Below, in pieces: positions 1 through 7,376 of a DNA stretch of 39,471 bases. How positions within the stretch are numbered: the first letter of the stretch is position 1; every line of letters begins with the position of its first letter. The DNA lies in contig CAMBLO010000023.1 in NCBI GenBank assembly GCA_945868505.1, forward strand, positions 1 to 39,471, given 5' to 3'. The position numbers and the translations under genes are program-made. This DNA is from an uncultured Clostridia bacterium (lineage in GTDB: Bacteria; Bacillota; Clostridia; Lachnospirales; Anaerotignaceae). The notes under the pieces are model-generated. The model did no database searches. It saw only the letters and a list, made by a program, of their open reading frames with translations, and had not been told where the DNA came from.

Positions 1-2
1 AG

Positions 3-206
3 TCTGACACGGATGCAGAAGGCAGAAGCTGGAGCATGAGCGGGAAAGGCACCCAAAGCGCAAAAACAGAGCCTGACACAGATGCAAAAGGCAGAAGCTG
101 GACCATGAGCGGCGGAGGCACCCAGAGTGCCACCAGAGAAGCCCAGACAAAGGCTGTCCAGAGAAAATGGCCTACGATTTCCAGTGCCAAAAAGCTGGGA
201 AGGTAA
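3..206 (+). CDS. C-terminal end of an unidentified repeat-containing protein (5' partial)
   Basis: An open frame enters from the left edge and stops with TAA at 204-206, giving 67 residues. It contains two copies of a 23-residue unit beginning DTDA(E/K)GRSW, 69 bp apart (from 6 and from 75), followed by a basic tail ending KKLGR. The composition is low-complexity, rich in S, T, G, K and A, with no catalytic motif visible. It ends 41 bp before the next gene and reads the same way, so it is probably in the eCIS operon. The function is not recognisable. A surface, linker or cargo-adaptor protein would be possible, but that is inference. Confidence 0.6.
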   Translation, partial: SDTDAEGRSWSMSGKGTQSAKTEPDTDAKGRSWTMSGGGTQSATREAQTKAVQRKWPTISSAKKLGR

Positions 207-247
207 CGGAGAAAAAGACGGAATAAACCAAAGGGAGGTGAGATAAT

Positions 248-3142
248 ATGCTGACAATCAGAGAGCCTATGGCTTTGCAGTCCCAACGCCCCATCCAGTC
301 CATCCGACAGGATATGGCGGAAAGGCTGCAGGCCAATTACGGGCTGATGCGCCTGCCCATTCGGAAGGAAGAATTGCTGCATATTACGGCGGAGCCTCCT
401 GAGGTTTATTTCGCAGAGGGCGACCAGATCAGCATTTCCACCCAAGTCAACAACGAGATACAGCAGGAGCTGCGGCTGGATGTCATCAATAATCTCATCA
501 ATCGGATTATGGTGGCCCAGACGGAGAATTTCTCCTATCAGGATACGGTCTATATCAGCACCATCCTGCGGAAATTGGGGATTCGGGATGAAAAGCTGTT
601 TATGAAACAGGTTTTTGCCCTGCAGACAGAAAAAATGGAAAGCCATCGGCTTTTGGAAAAATATGAGGAAAACAGGGAGCTGCTGCAGCTTTTGTTTGAA
701 CAGGAGCAGCAAAGGCAGCAGGAGGAACAGCCTGCGGAACAGCCTGCGGCGGAGGAACGGCGGTATTATCTCCATGATTCCATCTTTAAGCGGCTGGAAA
801 CGGGGAAGGTCTATCAGGATATGCGGGCCTTCAGCAGGGGCGTTCACCATGCCAGTCAGCAAATTTTCCGAACAGAGTTCAATCTTGGGGAACAGGCGGC
901 ATTGGTGCAGCAATTCCACCTCCACGAGTTGCAGCAGAAAATCACGAAAAACACACTGCCCCTCTATTATTTCCACAACAATTCCTATGAATTTTTGCAG
1001 GAAATGACGGAGGAGGTCAGCCAGACCTTAGAGGAACAGATCAGCGCAGCCATTCTGCTGAACCTGACGGACCAGAGCTTTGCCCTGCGGCAGCAGCAGA
1101 TTGCGGAAAACAACCATTATTGGTATTCCTTGGCAGGGGCACTGTTCCAGACGGCGGAAAATACATGGAAACGTTATGAAGCCAACCTGACAGAGGGCAA
1201 GCGGGTTACCCAACAGATGCTGCAGGTGTTGACAGAGGTCAGCGAAGCCAAGCACATCGAAGGGGATACCATTGAGAACATTGCGGCAGAATACCGCTCC
1301 TTGTATGAGGAATGGCAGGCTTCCACGGCGGTGCAGCAGCTTTTCCTGCAGCAGAACAGAATACAAGAGGACAATCGGCAGGAAATTTCCTTGGGGGGTG
1401 GCTCTTACCACCTGACCCAAGAGGAATTGGAGCTGACCCTTTTGCAGCAGCCTGAGGAAGGGGAGGAACCCCAAAGCCCCGAGGCTGTTACGGCAGAACA
1501 GCTGCAGCGGCAGTTGGAAACCTTTCAGCAGAAGAATTTCGAAAATTACCGGAAGATTACCGAAATACAGAAACAGCAGCCTCGCCTGAAGGAAAGAAAG
1601 CTGGACCGCAAAAAGGCCCAGCAGGATGCCCTGCGGGCATTGCAGCAGCCCAACGAGGTTTTGATGGAATATTTGACGGCGGAGATTAACGACCCTGTGC
1701 AGGAAAGCCAGCGGGAGTTGGAGGAAAAGCTGTTCGAGCTGTTTTCCGACGAAACCAAGGAAATCTATCGCCAGTATTTACAGCAGCATCATTCCGAGGA
1801 AACCACCTTTTTGCAGCATATCATGGCACAGCCTGAGGAAAGCCAGATTCGGCAGGAGGTCTACCATGCTATGGAACAGGTGCAGCGGGAGGAAATCCAG
1901 CGGATGACAGAGCGGCAGATACAGGAGCAGACAGAGCGGCTGCAGCCCATCTTTGCCCAGAGCATTCAGCAGGAGATTCGGCAAAAGCTGATTTCCCTGC
2001 AGGAGCAGCAGCAAATCACCAGAAACCAGCTTTGGAATCAGCCTACTGAACTCCATTGGCACAAGGAACAGGTGACAGAGGAGGTTTTGCAGCAGCAGAT
2101 GCAGACTCTGCGGGAAGGAAACACCATCCAGCGGGAGCGTATCCTGCAAACCTTGGAAACGGAAGGAAAGAGATTTTCCGAAACACGGCTTTATGGTCTG
2201 CTTTCCCAAGAAACCCAGGAAATCTATCAAGAGTTTCAGATGCAGTATCCCACAGAGGAAAGAAACTTTTTGCAATATATCATGGCACAGCCTGAGGAGA
2301 ATATCATCCGACAGGATGTGTTCCACGCCATTGAGCGGGTGCAGCGGGAGGAAATCCAAAAGCAGGTGGAACAGCAGATACAGGAATATACAACGCTGCT
2401 GCGGCCCAGCTTTTCTGAGAATATCCAGCAGGAGATGCACCAGAAGCTCCTGAACCTGCAGGAACAGCAGAATGCGGCGGTATACCAAAGCTGGAGCCTG
2501 CCTGCGGAGCTTTACTGGCAGAAGGAAACAGAACGGGAAACGGAGCATCTGGAACAGATGCGGCTGCTGCATGAAGAAACCGTCATTCGGCAGGAACAGA
2601 GCCGACAGACGGCAGAAGCGACGGAACGGGCGGCAGAAGCGGCAAAGGAAACCTTGACCCACCGTACAGAGGCAGTGGAAAGGGAAGAAGTATTCTTGGA
2701 AAAACAGGAAAGCACCCTTGCCACCCGACAGGAGCAGAAGCTGACAGAGCTGAAGCAGACCATGGAAAGAGAACTGCTGAAGCAGCAGGAGCATCGGGCG
2801 GAGGTTATGGAGCAGCAGAAAACCCTGACCTTCCGACAGGTGGACTTGATACATAAAGCAGAAGAACAGATTTTGGATGAGGAATTGCTGGAACGGCTGC
2901 GCACACAGCAACAGCGCACCAAGCAGGAGGAGCATTTTGAGGAAACTACCCTGCAGCAAAACCATATCACCCAAAAAACAATACAGGAATCGACCCACCA
3001 GATACAGACCAATCAGGTGGAAAATATAGAAGAATTGATACAGCAAAATGTGAAAAAGCAGCTGAATCATCTTTCGGATCAGGTTTACGGCAAGCTTGAA
3101 AAGAAGCTGCAGACAGAAAGAAAGCGCAGAGGCTTTTCCTAA
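248..3142 (+). CDS. Large Gln/Glu-rich coiled-coil protein of the eCIS locus; tape-measure or cargo candidate
   Basis: This 964-residue protein is almost entirely predicted helical from its composition (very rich in Q, E, L and R) with no signal peptide or membrane segment. The start is ATG 248 behind GGGAGGTGA. An internal tandem duplication has a period of 153 residues: compare the stretch from about residue 492 with that from about residue 645, both containing IMAQPEE and VQREEIQ motifs. The C-terminus (about 770-960) is continuous heptad-like coiled coil. No enzyme motif is seen. It lies just upstream of the tube/baseplate genes in a CIS operon that otherwise shows no tape-measure gene, so a tape-measure role is plausible from length and helicity. 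It could instead be a lumen cargo. The identity is inferred from context, not from a family match. Confidence 0.75.
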   Translation: MLTIREPMALQSQRPIQSIRQDMAERLQANYGLMRLPIRKEELLHITAEPPEVYFAEGDQISISTQVNNEIQQELRLDVINNLINRIMVAQTENFSYQDTVYISTILRKLGIRDEKLFMKQVFALQTEKMESHRLLEKYEENRELLQLLFEQEQQRQQEEQPAEQPAAEERRYYLHDSIFKRLETGKVYQDMRAFSRGVHHASQQIFRTEFNLGEQAALVQQFHLHELQQKITKNTLPLYYFHNNSYEFLQEMTEEVSQTLEEQISAAILLNLTDQSFALRQQQIAENNHYWYSLAGALFQTAENTWKRYEANLTEGKRVTQQMLQVLTEVSEAKHIEGDTIENIAAEYRSLYEEWQASTAVQQLFLQQNRIQEDNRQEISLGGGSYHLTQEELELTLLQQPEEGEEPQSPEAVTAEQLQRQLETFQQKNFENYRKITEIQKQQPRLKERKLDRKKAQQDALRALQQPNEVLMEYLTAEINDPVQESQRELEEKLFELFSDETKEIYRQYLQQHHSEETTFLQHIMAQPEESQIRQEVYHAMEQVQREEIQRMTERQIQEQTERLQPIFAQSIQQEIRQKLISLQEQQQITRNQLWNQPTELHWHKEQVTEEVLQQQMQTLREGNTIQRERILQTLETEGKRFSETRLYGLLSQETQEIYQEFQMQYPTEERNFLQYIMAQPEENIIRQDVFHAIERVQREEIQKQVEQQIQEYTTLLRPSFSENIQQEMHQKLLNLQEQQNAAVYQSWSLPAELYWQKETERETEHLEQMRLLHEETVIRQEQSRQTAEATERAAEAAKETLTHRTEAVEREEVFLEKQESTLATRQEQKLTELKQTMERELLKQQEHRAEVMEQQKTLTFRQVDLIHKAEEQILDEELLERLRTQQQRTKQEEHFEETTLQQNHITQKTIQESTHQIQTNQVENIEELIQQNVKKQLNHLSDQVYGKLEKKLQTERKRRGFS

Positions 3143-3179
3143 TCTATCGTAGCGGAGAAGGAGAAAGGAGAGGAAACCG

Positions 3180-4055
3180 ATGTTAACAGCAGGGCAGTTT
3201 TTTGGCAATCTAGGCAAAGAAGCCGGTAACAGTATTATAGGGGAGAATAACAAAGCTATCATCGAAATTGAAGATGAACGCCCTGCGGCGGGAAGCAGTG
3301 TGAACGTGACAGAAACGGCGGCACGAAACGCCGGCAGTCCCCTTGGCGGCATTTCCAATACCGTTTCTCAGGCTGCCTCACAGGTGGCGTCAGCAGCCCC
3401 GTCAACAAGCCTCAGCAATTTGGCCCAGAATGTGGCAGCCGCCGGCGGACAGCCGACAAAAAAGCGATATCAGGTGAAATTCAACCCCAGCCAGCTTTCC
3501 TTTCGGGCCCAGGGCGGCATGAAGGTAGCAAAAAAGAATTTCAGCAATGTTGGGAATGACCAGGTGGTAGAGATACAATATCAGGATATGCACCCCAGAA
3601 TTGAAATGAATGTACAGCTTATTTTCGATGACTGCGAAAGAACCGATGCCTTTGGGTTTGAAAAATTCATGGATGGCATGGCGTTCATCCGTACAGCGGT
3701 ATCCAGTGGTGTGAAGGGCGTTCAGGGGACCGTCTACAGCGTAAAACCTCAGGTAGAAGGCTTTATCGGCGCCATGCGGAACGCAAAAACCAGAAAAATC
3801 ACGTTTCTCTGGGGGGGGATGTGCTATACGGGCGTCATCAATAGTATCGATGCGGAATACACCATGTTTTCCATGGCGGGACACCCCATTCGTGCCGTTG
3901 TGAATCTGGGCATCCTTTGTGTCGATGAAACCCTTGGCGATAATAACATGGGCCAGTGGCAGGCAAGCTTCCAGAAGGCCTTTGGCACCGGCGATGGGAC
4001 CAATCTGGAATCCGCTATGCAGAATGTGGGCAGTCTGTTGAATATCAATTTGTAA
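3180..4055 (+). CDS. CIS tube-domain / Afp7-like baseplate-tube adaptor, copy A
   Basis: This 291-residue protein starts at ATG 3180 behind AAAGGAGAGG with 6-nt spacing. The N-terminal third (1-95) is a Ser/Ala/Gly-rich linker. From about residue 98 (YQVKFNPSQLSF) it has the fold signature of contractile-injection-system tube/Afp7-type proteins: the YxVxFNPsxLxF strand, a central FDD...DAF(G)FEKFM segment, and a terminal block with (T/M)FS..GHPIRAVVNL. In Afp/PVC systems this family connects the inner tube to the spike hub. It is a paralogue of the next gene, with shared NPS, DAFxxEKF, RK(I/V) and YTMF blocks. It contains an uninterrupted run of eight Gs at 3811-3818. The family call is confident; the exact position in the particle is inferred. 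Confidence 0.85.
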   Translation: MLTAGQFFGNLGKEAGNSIIGENNKAIIEIEDERPAAGSSVNVTETAARNAGSPLGGISNTVSQAASQVASAAPSTSLSNLAQNVAAAGGQPTKKRYQVKFNPSQLSFRAQGGMKVAKKNFSNVGNDQVVEIQYQDMHPRIEMNVQLIFDDCERTDAFGFEKFMDGMAFIRTAVSSGVKGVQGTVYSVKPQVEGFIGAMRNAKTRKITFLWGGMCYTGVINSIDAEYTMFSMAGHPIRAVVNLGILCVDETLGDNNMGQWQASFQKAFGTGDGTNLESAMQNVGSLLNINL

Positions 4056-4070
4056 ATTGAGGAGATGCTT

Positions 4071-4880
4071 ATGGCACTAACAGGATTAGCGAATTTTGGG
4101 AGTAACATGACGAGCAGCGTGACAGGCAGTATCGACAAGGCACTCCTTTGTATCAAAAAAATAGGATCAGCCACCCCCGGGGCAACGTCCCTCAGTAATG
4201 TGGACTTACAGGCAAAGCTGGCGGCAGGAACAGGCAAAAGCTTTCTTTCCAGCCGGCAGTTTGTGCAGAATACCATCAATCAAAGCGGCGGCGGCTTTCA
4301 TGTGTTGCAGGTGAAGTATAATCCCTCCAAAATACGGTTCAATTCCCAGGGGGGCAGCTTTGTGGAGCCGGGACCCGGCGGTGAAGGGATCAATTCCCTG
4401 AGCCAGATTACCATGCCTGCCCAGACCTATATGTCGGTGGAGCTTTTGTTTAATGATGAAAGCCACCCTGATGCCTTCATGTGGGAGAAATTTACCAATC
4501 TTTCGGCGGGGGCATTGGTATCCGATGTTTCGGGGCTTGTCAAGATGGAGGCGGGAAAGGTTTATTCCGTGCAGCCCCAGATGGATGCGCTAATTGGCCT
4601 GATTACCCAGTCGGAGACAAGAAAGGTGGTCTTTTACTGGAGCGATATGGTCTTTGCGGGAGAGGTGACCCACGTCAATGCCCGTTATACCATGTTCAAT
4701 CCCAGAGGCAACCCCATTCGGGGAACAGTGGAGCTGATGATTCGGCAGGGCGGTCAGGATCAGGATAACAGCGGAGACCAGGCTTATTGGAATAATGCCT
4801 TCGATACGCTGTTTAAAAAGGATACGGCTTCGGGCCGCAGCGTAACAGATGTGGCGGGCAGTCTTTTGAATTTGAAATAA
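4071..4880 (+). CDS. CIS tube-domain / Afp7-like baseplate-tube adaptor, copy B
   Basis: This 269-residue paralogue of the preceding gene lies 15 bp downstream. An in-frame ATG at 4065 abuts the GAGGAG box with no spacing, so ATG 4071 with 6-nt spacing is preferred. Conserved family blocks are VKYNPSKIRFNSQGG (about residue 82), LFNDESHPDAFMWEKF and YTMFNPRGNPIRGTVEL. It differs from copy A in the linker and in the FYWSDMVFAGEV strand, so the pair is old rather than a recent duplication. Two non-identical subunits may form successive rings, or a heteromeric ring, between tube and hub, which is inference. Confidence 0.85.
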   Translation: MALTGLANFGSNMTSSVTGSIDKALLCIKKIGSATPGATSLSNVDLQAKLAAGTGKSFLSSRQFVQNTINQSGGGFHVLQVKYNPSKIRFNSQGGSFVEPGPGGEGINSLSQITMPAQTYMSVELLFNDESHPDAFMWEKFTNLSAGALVSDVSGLVKMEAGKVYSVQPQMDALIGLITQSETRKVVFYWSDMVFAGEVTHVNARYTMFNPRGNPIRGTVELMIRQGGQDQDNSGDQAYWNNAFDTLFKKDTASGRSVTDVAGSLLNLK

Positions 4881-4901
4881 CAGTGTTTGGAGAGGTGAAG
4901 G

Positions 4902-6062
4902 ATGGCTACCTATACGTTTGCGGAACTAAAAAGAAAATACGATGGTTTTCAGCACCCCTTGATCGTTTTGACCATCAACGGGAAAAATTTTGCTGACAAC
5001 AAATACGGCTTTGGCGTTTCCGATATCGAGGTGGAGCTGACCAGCGGCTATGAGGCATCCATCGCAACTTTTACGCTGTATAACACCTTTGATGTGGATA
5101 CTTCCGAATTTCGTATCAAGGATGCGAAGCCCTATATCCTCTTGGGTTCCTCGGTGGAAATCGCACTGGGCTATGAAAAAGAGGCCAGAAGTGTATTCTG
5201 CGGCTTCATTTCCAGAGTGAATTTCGTTTATGAGGAGGGAGATATGCCCGGCATTCGCATCACTGCCATGGATGTCAAGGGTGTGATGATGGCAAATAAT
5301 TATTCCAGACAGCTTACCGCCACCAGCTATGGGGAGGCTGTGAAGGAAATTTTGAATAAAAATGCTTATATGAACATGAGCAATAAGCAAATCATCAAGG
5401 AGATTATCGTGACCGATACTCCTGATAAGCAGCCCCCCGGCGGCGGGCCGCCCAAGGCTTCCGACCGTACTATTGAGATGGTGGCGGAAAGCGATTATGA
5501 ATTTGTGGTGAAGGCTGCAAAAAAATATAACTATGAATTTTTCACGGAATGCGGCAATGTTTACTTCCGAAAGGCTAAATCCAACAATGAAGTAGTCATG
5601 GAGATGGGTCCTGCGGAGGGGCTTAGGCATTTCGACGTGGAATATGATATCACCGGACTGGTGGAGACCATTCAGGCCCGCAGCACCGATGTGGGCAAGG
5701 CGAAGCTGATACAGGCAAAAAAGAAATTCAGCAATAAAATCTCCATCGGCAATAAGGCAAAGCAGTATATCAAAAAGACGGAAAAGGTCTATCTGGATGC
5801 AACGGTGACCTCCCAACAGGAGGCGGACTATCGGGTGCAGTCCCTGATGGAGGAAATGAGCTATCGCTTCGGTTCTCTGGAATGTGACTGTATCGGTATG
5901 CCGGAACTGATGCCGGGAAAATTCTTTACGCTGAAATCCCTTGGGCAGCCGCCGGATAATGAATTTTATCTGGTGCGGGTGGTGCATCGGATGAGCGAGG
6001 ACAGGGGCTTTGAAACAAAGCTCTACGGCAAGGCGGCCAGCATCGGCGGCAAAACACTTTGA
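4902..6062 (+). CDS. Baseplate hub, gpD/gp27-like late control protein D family (N-terminal half of a VgrG-type spike)
   Basis: This 386-residue protein starts at ATG 4902 behind GGAGAGGTGAAGG. It matches the phage late-control gpD / VgrG gp27-like fold: an N-terminal domain with VELTSGYEAS and IALGYE, a CGFISRVNFVYEEG strand typical of VgrG hubs, ITAMDVKGVMM, and a C-terminal EADYRVQSLMEEMSYRFGSLE helix followed by GMPELMPGKFFTLKSLG. It would form the trimeric hub at the tip of the tube. The OB-fold and needle that normally follow in VgrG/Afp8 are encoded by the next gene instead, 15 bp downstream, so the spike is a two-polypeptide assembly. Confidence 0.88.
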   Translation: MATYTFAELKRKYDGFQHPLIVLTINGKNFADNKYGFGVSDIEVELTSGYEASIATFTLYNTFDVDTSEFRIKDAKPYILLGSSVEIALGYEKEARSVFCGFISRVNFVYEEGDMPGIRITAMDVKGVMMANNYSRQLTATSYGEAVKEILNKNAYMNMSNKQIIKEIIVTDTPDKQPPGGGPPKASDRTIEMVAESDYEFVVKAAKKYNYEFFTECGNVYFRKAKSNNEVVMEMGPAEGLRHFDVEYDITGLVETIQARSTDVGKAKLIQAKKKFSNKISIGNKAKQYIKKTEKVYLDATVTSQQEADYRVQSLMEEMSYRFGSLECDCIGMPELMPGKFFTLKSLGQPPDNEFYLVRVVHRMSEDRGFETKLYGKAASIGGKTL

Positions 6063-6077
6063 TAGGAGGCGGCAGTC

Positions 6078-6890
6078 ATGGGTTTATTCGATGTAATCGA
6101 CCAGATTGCGGAAAATCAAATCACAAAAACAGAAACGGGAGATAACCGTATTTTCGGCGTTCTGGTGGGCACAGTGGCAAAAAACTATGATAAGGATATG
6201 CCCGGGCGGGTCTGCGTGACCATTCCTGTGCGGGATAAGGACGCCAATGAGCTGAAATGGGCGCGGGTAGCCATGCCCAGCAGCGGCAAGGACTGGGGCC
6301 ATTATTTCCAGCCGGAGATCGGCGATCAGGTGCTTTTGACCTTTGAACAGGGGAATATTGAAAAGCCCTATGTCATCGGCTGTGTGCCTAAGGATGCCAA
6401 CAGCTTTCTGCGGAAGGCTGTGGATGAAAAGAACCAGTATAAGAAAATCGTAACCAAAAACGGAAATTCCGTGGTGTTTGAGGATAACGAGCAGGGCGAG
6501 GGCGAAAAGGATAAAATTACTGTTTTTACCGCCAAGGAAGCCCATACCATCAGTATGGACAACGAGAAAAAACAAATCACCATCACCGATAAGGAAGGTA
6601 AGAATTATATCCGCATCAAAACAGAGGCGGGACATACGGAGATTCGGGCAGATAAAAAGCTGGTCATTCAGGTTGGGGATAATATCACCATGACTATGAA
6701 CGGCAACAACGGCAGCGTGACACTGGAATGCAGCAAGCTGACCATGAAAACCACGGGGAATACTACCTTGGAGGCAACAGGCTCTATGAAAGCCAGCGGT
6801 GCCAATGTGACGCTGGAGGCTTCCTCCATGCTGAAGGCCAGCAGCAGCGGCGCAACCGTAGTAGGCGGTTCTCCGATCAAGATTGGATAA
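6078..6890 (+). CDS. Spike protein, gpV/gp5-like OB-fold plus beta-helix
   Basis: This 270-residue protein starts at ATG 6078 behind TAGGAGG. Residues about 22-105 form a baseplate-assembly-protein-V / gp5 OB-fold: FGVLVGTVAKNYD, GRVCVTIPV, WARVAMP and IGDQVLLTFEQGNIEKPYVIG are the classical VgrG OB blocks. The rest consists of short alternating strands rich in T, G, N and K (ITITDKEG, MTMNGNNGSVTLE, TLEASSMLKASSSG), as in a triple-stranded beta-helix needle. With the upstream gpD-like hub it makes the central spike. It ends SPIKIG without an obvious PAAR tip, and no separate PAAR gene is seen next to it. Confidence 0.88.
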   Translation: MGLFDVIDQIAENQITKTETGDNRIFGVLVGTVAKNYDKDMPGRVCVTIPVRDKDANELKWARVAMPSSGKDWGHYFQPEIGDQVLLTFEQGNIEKPYVIGCVPKDANSFLRKAVDEKNQYKKIVTKNGNSVVFEDNEQGEGEKDKITVFTAKEAHTISMDNEKKQITITDKEGKNYIRIKTEAGHTEIRADKKLVIQVGDNITMTMNGNNGSVTLECSKLTMKTTGNTTLEATGSMKASGANVTLEASSMLKASSSGATVVGGSPIKIG

Positions 6891-6905
6891 GAAAAGAGGG
6901 AGAAG

Positions 6906-7343
6906 ATGGCACAGGATTTTTTAGGCAGCGGTATGAAATTCCCGCCCAGCATCAATCCGGCAACGGGCAGGTTTGAAGTGGCGGCGGGCTATGAAAGCAT
7001 CAAGGAATCCATTTATCTGATCTTGATGACACAAAAGACAGAACGCTGGATTCGTCCCGATTTTGGCTCCTCTTTGATGAGCTATACTTTTATGGATACG
7101 GGCGCAACGATGCTGAATATGATGTCGAGGGACATCGCTCAGGACCTGATGCGGCAGGAGCCGCGGATTTCCGATGTGCAGATCAATATTGATGCGGTAT
7201 CCAAGCCGGGTGCCTTAATCATTTATATCGGTTATGTGGTAAGAGAAACAAATGTGAGAGATAATCTGGTATTCCCCTTCTATCTGAACACCACATGGGA
7301 GGAACCGGAGGAAGGAACAGGATCTGCGGGATTGGAAGAATAA
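6906..7343 (+). CDS. Baseplate protein of the GPW/gp25 family (Afp9-like)
   Basis: This 145-residue protein lies 15 bp after the spike gene, with AAGAGGGAGAAG upstream of ATG 6906. It has the gp25 core: an N-terminal helix pair with SIKESIYLILMTQKTERWIRPDFGS (the conserved E-R..RPdFG turn is at about residues 43-51), a central helix, and a C-terminal strand pair from AVSKPGALIIYIGYVV. gp25-family proteins trigger sheath contraction and join the wedge to the sheath in phage T4, pyocins and eCIS. The length is normal for the family. Confidence 0.92.
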   Translation: MAQDFLGSGMKFPPSINPATGRFEVAAGYESIKESIYLILMTQKTERWIRPDFGSSLMSYTFMDTGATMLNMMSRDIAQDLMRQEPRISDVQINIDAVSKPGALIIYIGYVVRETNVRDNLVFPFYLNTTWEEPEEGTGSAGLEE

Positions 7344-7376
7344 AAGGCAGAAAAAAGAAGGAAAGGATTGGGAGCC

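Noticed and set aside
1778..3358. 526-codon minus-strand open frame opposite the Gln-rich gene
   Set aside because: CAG/CAA and GAG/GAA-rich coding DNA gives long Leu/Phe-rich antisense frames without stops; no ribosome site or family signature, and a strong gene on the plus strand.
4926..5987. 353-codon minus-strand frame opposite the hub gene
   Set aside because: Antisense shadow of the clear gpD-like gene; its His/Ile/Phe-rich composition is typical of such frames.
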